From Ophiodon elongatus (lineage: Eukaryota; Chordata; Actinopteri; Perciformes; Hexagrammidae), in contig JACSYO010000040.1 in the NCBI GenBank assembly GCA_016806645.1, forward strand, positions 958,001 to 1,022,000: DNA of 64,000 bases, written 5' to 3'. Shown piece by piece: positions 1 to 12,694 of this stretch. The translations under genes were made by a program, and so were the position numbers. How positions within the stretch are numbered: the stretch's first letter is position 1; every line of letters starts with the position of its first letter. The notes below the pieces were generated by a model. It was not told the DNA's origin and did no database searches. It was given only the letters and a program-made list of their open reading frames with translations.

Positions 1-722
1 ATTGTATCGATAATATAAGCTCATCAGTGTATTAGTTGGGATCATGAAGCAGCCTTCAGTTTTAAGTGCCTTAAACCTGCATTCTCTCTCCTGACCACCA
101 GGGGGCGACTCCTCTGGTTGTATAGAAGTCAAAGCTTCATGTGTTAAAGCTGCATTCTCTCTCCTGACCACCAGGGGGCGACTCCTCTGGTTGTATAGAA
201 GTCTATAGAAAATGACTCTACTTCTCTCTTGATTTATTCCCTCAGTAAACATTGTAAACATGAGTTTATGTCTCAATCTCTAGTTTCAAGTCTTCTTCAA
301 TACAGCATGATGTTGATTTCGTAAATTATGGTCCATTTAGAGTCAAACAGACCATAAAGCAGGGTATGCTTTTAGGGCGGGGCTACCTTTTGATTGACAG
401 GTCATTACCACGGTGTTGTTCGGTCTGTGAGTTGTCCGTGTTTTTCGTCTAACAACTTTAAACCTTTCCCAGTGTGTTTTCACTTCATGAAAGTTAAATG
501 TTACATTTTGCTCACCTAAAAATGTCTTATTCATAGTTCGGTTGTACTTAGCTCCACCCTCTCATGTCTCTTGTGGTTGCAAAAAAACAAGATGGCGGCG
601 ACCATAAACCAAGATGGCAACAGCCAAAATGCCGAACTCAAGGCTTCAAAACCAGTAGTCCACAAACCGACGGGTGACGTCACGTTGACTACGTCCACTT
701 CCTCCATACAGTCAGTAGTTGT
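1..722 (+). repeat. Dispersed element with 73-bp CTCF-motif tandem units (copy 1, longest)
   Basis: The copy runs in from the left edge. It starts with two 73-bp tandem units containing CCACCAGGGGGCG (95..107 and 168..180), followed by a single-copy tail that reappears at 44.0-44.6 kb and 63.7-64.0 kb. The tail includes AAGATGGCGGC at 589..599 (the YY1 consensus) and a related AAGATGGCAAC at 611..621. The end near 722 is set by comparison with the 44-kb copy, whose last shared stretch resembles TATGCAGTCTATGG. No protein is recognisable. The type is probably a non-autonomous DNA element or a composite satellite; I cannot classify it further. Confidence 0.85.
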
Positions 723-1403
723 GCATCAGGACCTCCAGCATTTGTATCAATCGGCTCATGTATTCAGTTTTAATAAAATGATTTCAAACCCTCGTGAAGA
801 CTTCTACAACAGACAGAAAGACGTAACGGTACGCATCAGCTGCCCTGTCACATGTGGCTGAGCAGAAACTATTTAAACTCAAATATGATTTAGGAAATAG
901 ACATCAACATCAAACTAATACCATGATTGATGATTTTGGCAAAATACAGAGCAAAACCACCGCAAATGAATAAATAATGGAATGGTCACTCAATCAGAGC
1001 TAAGTGCGTCAAATTGTGTTTAAATCAAACTTTCACTTACCTTAGAGACACCTAATGAAAGTGTATCATCCGTCAAGATTAACACTGCTATTGACCGTCA
1101 CCATGTTAATGTTTTGACACCCTCACTTGTCCATAAAGGCCGTGTAGATAAACTGTGTGGTATTCATTCAAACCTGCTGTCAAACCACCACCAGTGGAAA
1201 TATTTTGGCTCACTTCCAGGAAAAAAAAGAAATAAATATATATATATATCTCATGCCTTTTGGCACCGAATGACTGCTCTGTGATTATCATCCAAGGACA
1301 CTCGGCTGGTCCGTGTGTTTGTTGAAGTGTGAGTGACTTCTCCTATCAGGTGCGAGCAGAGAGCCGGTTCCCCGGCAGAAAGCGTAAGATATGTGGAACG
1401 TAC
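723..1403. other. Intergenic or intronic stretch, no gene seen
   Basis: AT-rich sequence with no coding signal. It should be intronic to shisa6, because the downstream exons lie further left. It contains a short (AT)n run near 1234..1248 beside an A-rich tract. I looked on the minus strand for the large terminal SHISA6 exon and did not find it. Confidence 0.5.
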
Positions 1404-1472
1404 CGTAGGAGAGGGGGACGTCCAGATCGCCCTGCCAGGACATCTGCCCCGATTCGTCTATGGAGTGCTGCG
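1404..1472 (-). other. Candidate extra shisa6 cassette exon (unproven)
   Basis: On the minus strand a pyrimidine-rich tract ending in TTTTTTACAG precedes 69 bp that end at a TACG|GTACGT donor. The exon would be phase 1 in and phase 1 out, so it joins in frame to exon 3 (which leaves one base, G) and would add 23 residues starting AQHSIDESGQ without a stop. It is richer in CpG than its surroundings. I do not recall a matching segment in SHISA6, and the reverse strand is also open here, so it may be chance. Confidence 0.25.
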
Positions 1473-1873
1473 CTGTAAAAAACAACAACAACAACGGGCC
1501 GCTTGTTTACAGCTCATTCTCGCTCCAACACTGCTTCGGATTCATTAAAACTCCAAAGGAGGACAATAGCCGGGAAATCTACTACTGTGCCATGCTGCGT
1601 TCACACTGGCGGGAAGTGTTAGTTTGTCATTGGAAGTGTGGATTTAATCACAGATAATAAATGTGTGTGTGGACTTTTGCAAGATGTCACTTCAAGCCAT
1701 TATGTGTTGTCATGTCCAACTTCCGCCGAGCTGAAACAAAAGTCACAGTCACTTTATTATTTGGCAGTAAAGAAAACGACAGCATGACACAGTGGCTTTG
1801 TGAGTGAAATGATTGTTAGTCTGAACTTCAGGAGACTGTGAAGGGAATAGCACATAGTGAGGACGGACTTTAC

Positions 1874-1969
1874 CTTTCAAGTGGCCTCGTCCGAGTGTCA
1901 CGAACCCAGAAGAGATGAAGTTGTGCATGTCTTGGCCTCCGCCGCGCAGGTTTTCTTTCCCATAGTGCC
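1874..1969 (-). CDS. shisa6: shisa6 coding exon 3 (32-residue cytoplasmic segment)
   Basis: This exon encodes residues 241-272 of the assembled protein, a piece of the cytoplasmic tail. The acceptor is TTTATCCCACCAG|GG and the donor is AAAG|GTAAAG on the minus strand. The 96 bp are exactly divisible by three (phase 1 to phase 1), so including or skipping it would keep the frame. The translation starts GHYGKENLRGGG and contains HNFISSGFVTLGRG, which matches, from memory, the segment of long SHISA6 isoforms that follows the YTPV region. Such a symmetric exon fits an alternatively spliced cassette, but alternative use here is inferred. It lies 7.1 kb downstream of exon 2, and the next known exon should be left of base 1. 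Confidence 0.9.
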
Positions 1970-4900
1970 CTGGTGGGATAAACAATAGTGGGAAATTAAT
2001 ATTTCAGCAAAAAGTGGGGCTTGGTGTTCTCTTTGCCCAAAGGTCAGATCAGAAAGTGGTGCAGTGAAATTCATCCTGAAATAGGTGGCGTAGAATACTA
2101 GCAGGGGCTAGTTACTACTTTAGCTAGCGAGCCAACGGCAAACAAGCTAGCAACATGAAACATGTCGGCGCTAGTTAGTCAGAAAGCCTTGAAATTCTTT
2201 TAATTTTCTCTATAGTGGGCCGTTTACTCCCAGATGTTAACTACAACTCCCAAGGTGCATTTCGGCACATCAGACATTTCCAGTCACTGTGTTTAAAATT
2301 AATTTGGCTAACGGTGGGTCAACGCTTAAGATTTTTGGCGTTAGAAAAACGAACAACACAATGTGCAGCTTAAAATAATTCGATTTTGGATTCTATGTCG
2401 ATTTCGGATTGATTCATCAACTTTGGTACGGCGTTTTGTTCACAAATTCAACAAAGAAACGTTAGTTTGGTAAAGCTGATGCCACTGATTCAAGCCTAGC
2501 ATCTTCTCCATGGTATTGTTGTATTTGACCCGTCCGTCATGTCAAAATAACGGACGAAACGTGATTTCTCAAGAACAAAAAGTTGAGATCAATAAAAACT
2601 GATGGCCATAGCATAGGCCTGTATGATCAAAACATGGCCCGGGAGAGTCCAGTGTTTCTATGTGAGGTAATATTTAGGATATCGTTTAAAGAAAAATCTG
2701 AAATAGTAACAGAGAACTGGGAAAAACAAAAAGAGGCAACAACTCAGACAGCCAAAGTTAAACTCAACGTAAAGTCAGCCTTAAAATGACTCTCCCATAC
2801 AATAAAACTGCTTTGTCATTTAAGTTTTGAGGGAAAGTATTTTCTCAGATTATTTTTGTATTTGACGTATCACAAATATGTTGATACGTTGACATGAAGC
2901 ATATTTTGGTTCAGAAATGTCGAGATTCAATGTATCTGTGGTTTACAGAAACGTGCAACGACAACATTTTATTGTAGACTGTGTCGTGAAGAGATGGATT
3001 TGCAGTACGTCGTTCCCACGAGCAAATCCATCGATTGTGGCCGTTTCGTGGGCCTTAAGACTGACAAGTATCTACTCAATTCCCCAGAAATATCTTCCAT
3101 TTTATAACGGACTGGCTGTAGATGACAAGAATACTAAACAGGGCTAAAATGGCACAGCTGACAAAACCAACTCTCGGGTGGGATCATCAGCTCGTCAATA
3201 AAGATGCCAGAGATGCAGTCTGCACGTCTCAAACACTCCTCTTTCACAGTGAGTGAACTTTACATTGAATTGAAAAATAAAATTGCAATGCTTTTGGCTT
3301 CTCAGAGGCAGGGTGATTGGAGTTGGATAAAGTTGGATTTTAGAAGGGATTTACGCCCCCCTTCTCCGAGGATACCAGCACACCTCAGGTATACACCCTT
3401 TTGGATTTCCCTTGTGTTAAAAGACCACTCCGTAATGCAATTTGTCCCACATCACTGTTAACTCTCCTCCGCACCAGTGCTGTAATTGAGAGTCCGGCCT
3501 GAACACAAAGCAGCAAGACAAGGTGCCTGCTAGCACCCCGACAACTTTCAATTGTCCTGTCAATCACAGACAAGTCTTGAGGAGAAATAAAAGAAGGTAG
3601 TGTCGACGAAAACGGCAAAAAGAACAAAAAACATACCGACAAAAAAGTTGGTTCGTCAAACCTCTCCTCTCTTTCCTCTCTCCCTTTCTACATTAACTGG
3701 CAAGCAGTTAAATGCCTCTTTCTCCAAGGGAACCACTTCAAAGTCAATAACATCACTCAGACCTTTGGGCCTCGGGAAGCCGATATCGAACAGCATTTCA
3801 AATTATCATAATGAAAAGAAACACCTGGGACCTTTAGGCCTGGTCTTCATCACACCAACGTTTGGCACTCGAGCCCGAGCACCACGGCTCGTTTGTTTCT
3901 TTTCATCCAACCCAGAGGAAGACGATTAACTGGTTACTGACTCTGTTAATGTGGGACCTTGGAAGAAATCCGTAAATATGAGAAGAAAATAACGTATTTC
4001 CCTGCATCTCGTGATTTTTAACAGCACACTGTTGTGTCTATGTCGATGATACAGTTGAGTATATATGTGTGATGTCTCCCAGGGTGAAATGCTGATGATT
4101 CATAACCTCCATATGCTCCAAGGACGGCACCGTGGAGCTGAAATCAGGTAGCTGGAGACGCTGACTGTGATATGAATTGCTCCCATGTGACAGTACAAAC
4201 CTATAGCCTCTTATTATCTCTGGAAATGTTCCTCAAAATTGCCTTTTCTACCCTGCATAATGAGAACAGAGCTAACCTTTTCTGTTAGGGAATAACGGTT
4301 CTATTAAATTTTTCATCACACATTTATAAATGAAGGGCGAAGTGTTTTATTTTAGCAATAAAAACTCAAATGTCTGGATAAAAGTGAAATTTATGAACTT
4401 ATATTTGACATAGCCTTTAGAGAAAAAGGAACAGCTAGTGTCAGTTAGTGACTCAAGAGTGCACATTTCTGCACAGCAGTTCATGTCAAAGGGGGACATG
4501 TGTTAAACGTGGGTTAATCCTAAATTACTTTACTGTTAACTTAAGGTTTACTAACTCAACTTTCAACCACATTTCATTGTCTTCATCAGAAGATGGAATG
4601 GTTGTATAAAACAACATTCAGACTGTTGAAATATATTTTTTAGTGCATATTGACTCAGATGTGGACAGCACAAATCCAGCTCATACAACAAAACTGCATT
4701 GTAGGAAACATATTTTGTTGTAGTACACTTTTGTTTTTGACATATCACCAATGGGTTTTAAAAAAAACAAGCCTGGCTCTGACCAAAGGGAACAAATGTT
4801 TGCAATGCATCATCTGTGCAAAATGTTGAACTGTTCTCTTTAATGCTTAAGTATGCAATAATGTATTTAGACAAAGTGTTCCTCCAACTTTGTGGCAACA

Positions 4901-7900
4901 TTTTGGGGAAGTTACTTTCCTGTATCAATATAAAAATGCATTCATGCATGAAGCCAAATCCATAAAGAAATGGTTTTCACAGCTTTATTGCTGTTTTCTT
5001 TTATATTTCTTCACTATTATTTCTGTTTGCTTTCCCTGCTGTACCAAAAACTAACCAAACCGTGACCCCAAAACCGAGGTACATTTCAAACCGTGAATTT
5101 GGTGTACCGTTCCACCCCTAATAAAATACTAATGCACAGTCTTCCTTTAGAGTTTAGATTACATCCAGAGACACCCAGACCTACTATCGTCAGCAATATG
5201 ACATAATTTTTTCAAAATATCATTCCAAAGTTTGTCTCGTGTCATTTTATAGTCAGTCAACTTCTGCAGGATTTTTAAACCCAAAATGAACCCGGCTGCT
5301 GTGAGTGTAATACGGAGATGAGTCCGTTCTCTGTCTGCAAAGTGTGGAAGACATTTGTCGCCTTTTTTCTCACAGCACCATAGAAACTTTAGAGCAGAAA
5401 GAAATGAGAGAACAGAACTTTGGGAAATTGAAGTGATAATGCCCACTCAAGGACAGTCCTAGAGAAGTACCATCGACACCCAAAGCAACTCTTCTTCAGC
5501 ATCTCATCTCGGGATAATAACTCTTCTGGAACATTGAGCGGAAAAAGTTCACATCATATATTGCTGATGTTTTCGATATTAAATCCAGATATCCGCCATT
5601 GTATTGTCATTAGCTTCTCTTTATTGTTTCCCCCCCCTCCTAGGTTAATACTTTCCTATTTTGAAGAAATGCCATAAAAGTGTTCTCTTTGTTGAATTAT
5701 TATTTTAAGGACGCTTTTTTTCTTACCACTGAGGGTATATAAAAGCAGTGATAAAAAGGATTTAAAAGAGGGAGTAAGCTACACATTATATAGGACACCA
5801 TCAACTGAGTGTGGCTTCTGACAGAACCAATTATTTATACTCTTTAATTAATGCTGCTACATAAAAGAATTCTATTCAAATCCATCATTATCCTCTTCAC
5901 CCATTAACTCTGATCTGTGACCCAGGAGATGGTTTCAGACCAAAGAATCTCTGTAGCTGCTGTCTTCCCTCACAAAGGCCATCTTATAAATCAGATGTGA
6001 ACAATAGACCATTTATATTTCTCAACTTCATCATGAAAGGATAATTTGTGCAGAAAACATCAGTTGTTTCCAGTGCAGTGAACTCACAAATATATTTAAC
6101 ATGTATTATTGATTGGAAATGTGTTTTTTTTATATAACCTCTTTAACTTACCTAACCTTTCTATTTAAATACTGAAGGTGTGAAATCTTGAATTAACCTT
6201 GATGTCTACAATTACAACAAGTCATACTACAAAGTCACATCTAGACATTCAAGCTGTCACCTATTTTTTTGTAAGCATGCTTTTTTGACAGGATATTGAC
6301 ATCATACCAGCAACATTATTACAGTTTTATAGTCTTCATCAGTAGAATATGTCAGACATGACTAAAAACACGACTAAACACGACTAAAAACGACTAAAAA
6401 CTATTTTATTTCAACACTTTTAACTGTTTTGTTTAACAAAAAGAAGCCTTCTACGCTTTGAATGTGGACAGAATCCTTTCAATTGTTAACACAAGGCTTT
6501 TATTCTGAAATATTTGGAGGACAGTGTTGTGTTAAATGGAGTGACTTGCACAGCTCCATAACCGTACACTAGGTAGCCGTCATGTTTTGTTCATGGCCAG
6601 CAGTGTGTCATGTATGTAGCTGAAAACAAAATAAAATGTATATAAACAAGCTGTGACACTGTATGATAGAAAAGTAGAAAAAGTATGCACTTAAGCAGAA
6701 AGATTTCTAAATTTTAAAAAATCTAAATTTGGCTATTCATTTTCATTCTTCTTCTTTACAATAAACTAAGTTTTATAAAAACCGAGACATCATCTGCATA
6801 TTGTAACTCCTTGTAATTGTTGCTTTGAGTATAGAAAATGTTTCCATATGACTAAAACTTTGTTTTGTTTCTTTTTTAATCAACCTTAAACCTTAACCTA
6901 AACCTATTCTAACCTCAACTCAAAACCCAATACTTAACCCCTCATACAGCCATTTATAGAAGTCAGAACTTGACAAAGAAACTGTCCTCATTCTTGCAAT
7001 ATACAACTTCAATTCATAAATTCAGACCTTTGAGGAACACACATGCAGCCTTCCATTCACATACTGTTCTTTAATAGTAGCAGTATGTTCAAATGCAAAG
7101 AGTTCATCCTGGAAAATTTCAGAAGTAACACTGAAATCTACTAAGAGAAGCTCATCAACGGCTTGAGCTAAAGATAAATACTTTCCAGAAGTAGCACTAA
7201 AAATATAATGGGCTTTGACCATTTCCACACTCAAAAAAGAACAAAGCCATCTTATTTTTTAAATTCACATCACTTTCATGAATTGGTCGTAAATCTGAGT
7301 CACGTCTTCCCTGGAGTGCCTCCATCCCTTGTTGGACACCCACCCTTCAGAAGCACTTACCCGAACAGCGTCACGTCCTGCTCACACAATAGCAGGCTGA
7401 CGTGACACAGGTTGGACGATCATCTTTTCTGTAGGCGCTGCACACACAATAACAATGTGTGGCTCTGTGAATCACAGAGACTTGCTTAAGCTCGGGGCAC
7501 TGTAGCCTACCATGAGCAATATATCAAAGAAATTAGCACCAGGTCAAAGTACTATTAACAGAAAAAATCGAAATGGCCATGTGATAAGTTTGAATAATAA
7601 AGCCTATATATGCAGCTCTATTTGTTATTAGATTGATTTACCTTATTGTATTTAGTAAGATGCACAATTTTAACTCGGTGTATCCTTTTAAAATCATTTA
7701 GAACCTATAACTCACCTACAAGATGGGACCTTAACAACAAGTATCACTGCAGGTGTTGCATATCATTTTAATTCATAACACGCTTTAGTGGTGCATGCAG
7801 GATTATCAAACAACTTTGCAATTACTTAAATTAACACCGACTTAAAGTAATTGCTGGACCAAGAGATCTGGGAGCCTGGTGCCGTGGCCCATTTGCCCAG

Positions 7901-9072
7901 TTGATAATCTTTTATTGGTGGCTCTTTTTGTATGCTCAGCCTTGTGGTTTTCTCTGCTACCTACCCTTCTTTTACTTCTTCTGTTTATTGCAAAAAAACA
8001 TAAACTTTCTGAATTCCTGAACTTCCTTAACTGAAGGCTAAATTACTATTGTATGAAAGAGTGATACATTCTGGCAAAACTGACCTTAATCTTGATTAAT
8101 ACATTGTGGTTTGTTAAAGATAAGCTCAGTGGTTTGGGTATAATGCCCAATAGCACCCCAAATTCTCTAAATATCCTCCCAGCTTTCATTGATTTTTTTG
8201 AAACTAGACAAAGTTTAAAGTCTGAAAACATCAGCGGTAAGATTTACTAATAGAGAGTAGAAAAGCAGACATGATTTATATGAAAATGATGATACTTTAA
8301 ATATTGCAGACGTAATACAAACACAAGCTTATTTAAAGCCGGATTGGTGACCGAGCATGGAGTAATCTACTTGTCTTTGGTAGAACAAGGAAATAGACAA
8401 AACGCTGCAGAGACGTTGCTCACATCCTGCAGTTCACTACAGTCTGTATCGCTTCTGACACGTTCCCTCCATGTTGGGTGGTGGTGGCGGTGGAGAGGAG
8501 GGTGGAGGCAGGGTGACACAAGAGTGAAACACAACACTGTTGAATCTGGGACACCATACTAGGGCACTTAGCAAACGAGCTGATCCCTGGAGCAGGGATC
8601 TGGAGACCGACCGGATAAAAGTAGGAGGAACGGCGTCGCACGACAGAATTATCTATGGACAAAAAGCTTGCGTCTCCCGCAGAAGATGATAATTTGCATC
8701 TCAATTTTTGAGCCAGTGCTGAGTAGGCTTATGGGGAACGCAGCGTAAAGGAGCCAGGGCCTTGCCTTTTAATTCTCTGTATATTTCCTTATGTGTTTCG
8801 TCTTTAGAAAGATTGAGGGGAAAAAGCTTAAGATTCAAGGTCCATCTATTTCAGTGGATGTCAATCAAAGAATGTTGTGGCAGATTAAGGGAAGCGAAGG
8901 GGGTCTTTCTTTACAATACTTAAGCTTTACCATCGTAATAACATAAAGTTGGAGTTTTTAAATGGACATGCAGTGAAAACTACACATAAGACAAATCATT
9001 TGGACTTAAAAATATGCTCTATCTCACAGCCAGGGCTATTGATCTGTATAAAAGCTGAGCAGTGTCACCTAC
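1970..9072 (-). other. shisa6: shisa6 intron 2 (no other gene seen)
   Basis: This 7.1-kb GT-AG intron is AT-rich, and I found no exon-like segment with SHISA6 similarity inside it. It contains a hAT-type fragment at 5040..5122 and a stretch of degenerate CCTTAACCTAAACC-like repeats near 6886..6925. The rest looks like ordinary intronic DNA. Short open frames within it (for example 7022..7234, minus) have no recognisable homology. Confidence 0.8.
5040..5122. mobile_element. hAT-type DNA transposon fragment
   Basis: The segment contains AACCGTGACCCCAAAACCG and GTGTACCGTTCCACCCCTA, the terminal wording of a widespread fish hAT-like element as I remember it. Only one end is visible. There is no transposase and no target-site duplication that I can pair. 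Confidence 0.6.
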
Positions 9073-9230
9073 CGTGGTTTGATGGCTTGGCGTGAACGGG
9101 TGTGTAATGATTCTTCGAGGTTCTGACCGGCGTCTCGTCTTTGGGTGATCCATCAATCTCTGCAATGTTTTCATGTTCATACTGAGATATTGGAACCGGT
9201 CCTTGTTGCCTCAGAATGTCTGCCAGGGCT
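9073..9230 (-). CDS. shisa6: shisa6 coding exon 2 (membrane-proximal cytoplasmic tail)
   Basis: This exon encodes residues 189-240, immediately after the transmembrane exon. The acceptor is TGATTTCTTTCCAG|AG and the donor is CCACG|GTAGGTG on the minus strand. The exon is 158 bp: one base completing Arg188, 52 codons, and one leftover G. The translation begins ALADILRQQGPVPIS and continues through SPKDETPVRTSKNHYTPV, closely following the human SHISA6 tail as I remember it (ALADILRQQGPIPI, then NTPVRSSSKNHYTPV). Ser and Thr residues in the second half could be phosphorylated, but that is only a possibility. No stop codon interrupts the frame, and the sequence looks intact. Confidence 0.95.
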
Positions 9231-10144
9231 CTGGAAAGAAATCACACAAATGAGAAAAGAGCAATTACCAGTATTTTCTTTTTTTCTTTTCTCCTCGTCG
9301 TCCCCCAGAAGGTCTTCCTAATTTATTTAGCTACAGCGCCAATCTGAATCATAGAGGTACAGGGGCAAGGCAGAGAGGAAATCCTAATTACACCCAGAGT
9401 CCCTAAGGGAGTTAGATTTTCAATAGCGCGGAACACAAGGTACAGACAAGTCCTATTATACTTGCTGGACTCGAGCTCAAGGCACATTTATGAGGAGTTA
9501 GAAGTCAGTGTCTCTTCTTTGAAGTCACAAAATAAAAGCAATATTACACCAACACCATTTCCAACTTTTGGTGGCAGAGTGTCAGCCTGTGAGATGGAGT
9601 GCCGGCTCTGCGTATTTTCCTTAAAGGAAATGAAAGGGCAATTTAACTGTGTCAATGTCAACCTAAAGCAACCACACATTCTACTTTTCCATAACTCTGT
9701 GACTTTGGGAGATATATCGTATATTAATAGCATTTCCCTTCCAGGATGAGAACACTTTAGCCGTTTCTTTTTCGCAGACAGAGGCGACCTGATTTTGCAT
9801 TGTCCCAGTTGGCTGCTATGTCGTGTGCAGCAGGAGCCACAGTAGTTTGCAGAACAGGCCGGACTTTTAATGTTTTAACGAGAAAGATAAAAGTGTCTTT
9901 TACTATTTTGGTTTTATTTCCTAGGCAAAATGTTTGATTGTTTTCAAGTCGCATGGAAACTGCAGGAGCATTTGTCAGAAATTGTGACTGTGACTGTTTA
10001 TAATCCGAATAGAGCCCGATCAATACTGCATTTTGGGGGTTTATACTAATATTGATATTTTGGGAGTTTAAAACGTATGTCAATAATATAGCTAATTTTA
10101 TTTTTTACACCCTTTTATATCCTAAAACCACTTTTGCCAAAAAG

Positions 10145-10270
10145 CGTGTAAACTGAAAACAACAATGGGCCAAATACGGGCCCTTGGGGAACGCCACAGT
10201 TTACCTGATTTAAAACAGACTGAGAAACAGAAGTCTGATATAACCACATAAAGTTGTGTCTTCTGAGAGC
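10145..10270 (-). pseudogene. LINE reverse transcriptase fragment (decayed)
   Basis: Translating the minus strand gives 42 codons ending CGVPQGPVFGPLLFSVYT. This is the conserved GVPQGSVLGPLLF block of L2/Rex/CR1-type non-LTR reverse transcriptases, preceded by about 25 residues in the same frame. The frame stops nine codons further on, and neither the YADD box nor the endonuclease is visible. It is a small dead relic inside shisa6 intron 1, in the same orientation as the gene. Confidence 0.8.
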
Positions 10271-10656
10271 TATATGAACATAACAGTGTTAAAGTAGTAC
10301 CCTTTAACAGTTTTCATATTATCAACAAAGCAAATGAAAAGGCCAAAGCTAGCAATGAGTTGACCCCTCTAACAAGTACTGTGTGTTTCCAAAGCCGAGC
10401 GTATATTTTTCCTCTGTGCAATAGAGCTCCATTAAGAACACATCAATGAGCCACACTGTTGCACTTGGTGACATGTTCCTTCACCCCCATTTGACTTAAT
10501 CCAACATACAACGTCATGCTGCAGCAAATATTCACTAGAGCAGCAAATGTGGGTTAATCCGCCGCTATAAAAAGACCCCAACAATTGCTTTTTGTTTTGT
10601 TTTTAAGTTGTAAAGATTTAGATCTCCAGTAGGAACCTGTTGGTTCTTGAGTCTGA

Positions 10657-10666
10657 GGGGGGGGGG
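10657..10666 (+). repeat. Homopolymer G10
   Basis: Ten consecutive G residues in intron 1. Such runs are unstable and prone to sequencing error. Confidence 0.9.
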
Positions 10667-12375
10667 AACTCTGACAGAGACAGACTCACACATTGATGCT
10701 TTTGTTCTTTCCTTGGGATTTGTCTATAGTACCAAATGCAGAACACCACCAGCATTATCATTTTCAGATAAAGCCAACAGAGTGATCCATCTTCTCAAAA
10801 GCAGAACAGAAATGTCATCATTCTCTTGTGGACAAACTATTTAAGGACGTTGATGGTCTAGAACATATCTTTGGCATCGCTCTGCAATCTGTTGTGATTT
10901 ATCGTCCAACATTTTTGCTGATGCCAGTATTTCTCTGATAAACTAAAATTGGCTGATAAATTCTAAGGGCAGACTTCTCACACAATCGTCGAGCTTTTTC
11001 TGAGCCTTTTGCATTGAACTTTCAGTCACTTGATGCCATTTTCGCCCATTCCGTCGTCTTTCCTTTCAACTCAGTCTTTTATTCTCACCACCGAGCCGGC
11101 ATCCATTGCCTCTCGGTTTAGCCTGCACAATATGATCAATACAGCCCGCTCAAACCACTGGCTTTAGCTCTCACTCTGCATTTATTGTGTTTCGGTGAAG
11201 GTCACAGACCAAACAGCAAAGGTCTGCCAACAGCTCAGTATTCTGCTCACAGTCGCGGAGGTAAGAGACAAAATTGCATTAGAGAAGCCCCCACTTTGTG
11301 CCACCTCGTGCCAAATATACAGCTAATCCCATGTTCCACTACTTCTCTTTGGTCACGGCTGTCGGCGTGAATGTCTGCTGCCAGCCTCCGAGGTCTATTC
11401 CAGCAGACATCATTACGGAGGCACTATGTGCCAAATGGTCGGTGAAAATAAACAATTCATAAAAAGATAAAAACAAAAAATAACACCATTGAGCACCCGG
11501 CAAGCCATGCCTCCTCATTCTGCTCTCGTGGCTCCTGCTCACACTGGAGTGGTGGCATTAAGCAGATCCACTTGAAAGCACGCCCCGTGGCGAGGATAGA
11601 AGCAGAGCAAGGAGACGCAAACTTCACCATCTCTTCATTTTCTCCGAGCAGAGATGGAAAAAAAAGTGCTGCATCATGAGCTTTGTTGTTCTATTTTGTT
11701 GTTTCAAATGAAATACTGTATTATAAAGTCTCACGAGTCCATCTGGATATTAAAAAGCTGACAGTGTCAACTTTTGAAAAGACACTTACAGCAATCACTG
11801 GAGCTTGAATTTAATCTATAACAAAGCTCCTTTGTATTGTTGTCAGTGCTAGAATCTTTTTTTCTTTTTTTTATCAATAAGAACTTCTCACTATGTGTTT
11901 CTCAGAAAGCTGAGTAATCCTCTGACATTTTCAAAGCAGCAGGTGCCAACGTTTCATGACCGAGCGATAACAATGCTTAATTGGTTTCGTATTGTTAAGT
12001 CGACGCAATACGCCCTCCTCCGCTCGGTCCAGAATGGCCTCTGAGGTGACTCAAGTGACTCTTGGATGAAAGCAATGACTAAGTGATTTTTATTCTCAAT
12101 CAGCGGGTGGAAAACATGTCATTTTAGGCAGATCTAACCCCAATTTAAAACCTGTTTATTTTTATAGATTTTCAACACCTGCTTCGGTGGGTCCGGAGAG
12201 TATCCCAGCATGCATCACATAAAAGACAGCCTGGACACTTATAAAGCGGTGTATGCCATAGAGAGACATCTCAATGTCTTTGAACTGTGGGAGGAAATCC
12301 AAGTTTAAAAACCTTGCCTCAGGCTTTTCCACAGAACACACTAACCATAACTCTATGCCAGACGTTGAACTGGTT

Positions 12376-12694
12376 GAGCTGCAACCAATGATTTTTTTTT
12401 GTTTTTATTATTGATTAATCATCTGGTCGATAGATGTTGGAAAGCTGCCCATAACGGACACCTATACAGCTCAAAAGCTTGTTTTGTCCGGTCAGCAGTC
12501 AAACAACACAAAGATATTCAGTTTACTATAAAGACAGGCAAAGAAAAGCATCAAGTCTTCATATTTGAGAGGCGAGGACGATCAGATGTGTGGCATTTTT
12601 ATTTAAAGAATGACAACTAATCAATTATTAAAATAGTTTTTTTTCTTTTTTATGTCCTTTCGACCAATTAACCTTTGAATCTTTTCAGCTGTAG
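12376..12694. mobile_element. Dispersed DNA element of the 'GCTGCAAC...GATTAATC' type
   Basis: The left side reads GAGCTGCAACCAATGATT, then TTGATTAATCATCTGGTCGAT, then TTGTTTTGTCCGGTCAGCAG and AAAGATATTCAGTTTACT. The right side includes GACAACTAATCAATTATTAA and ends in CAGCTG. This order of phrases is that of a very common short fish repeat (tgcaactaacgatta ... caactaatcgattaatcgttgcag), here about 320 bp and diverged. The ends are inverted (GAGCTGCAA and TTTTCAGCTG). It is non-coding. Confidence 0.7.

Noticed and set aside
1333..1548. Plus-strand open frame after a CTATCAG acceptor-like site
   Set aside because: No homology, and the minus strand offers a splice-consistent reading of the same bases.
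6886..6925. Interstitial telomere repeat
   Set aside because: The CCTTAA/CCTAAA words are irregular; there is no run of TTAGGG/CCCTAA.
7022..7234. 70-codon open frame, minus strand, with protein-like composition
   Set aside because: The peptide (SLAQAVDELLLVDF and similar) looks less random than its neighbours, but I recognise no family and see no splice context. A protein search would be decisive.
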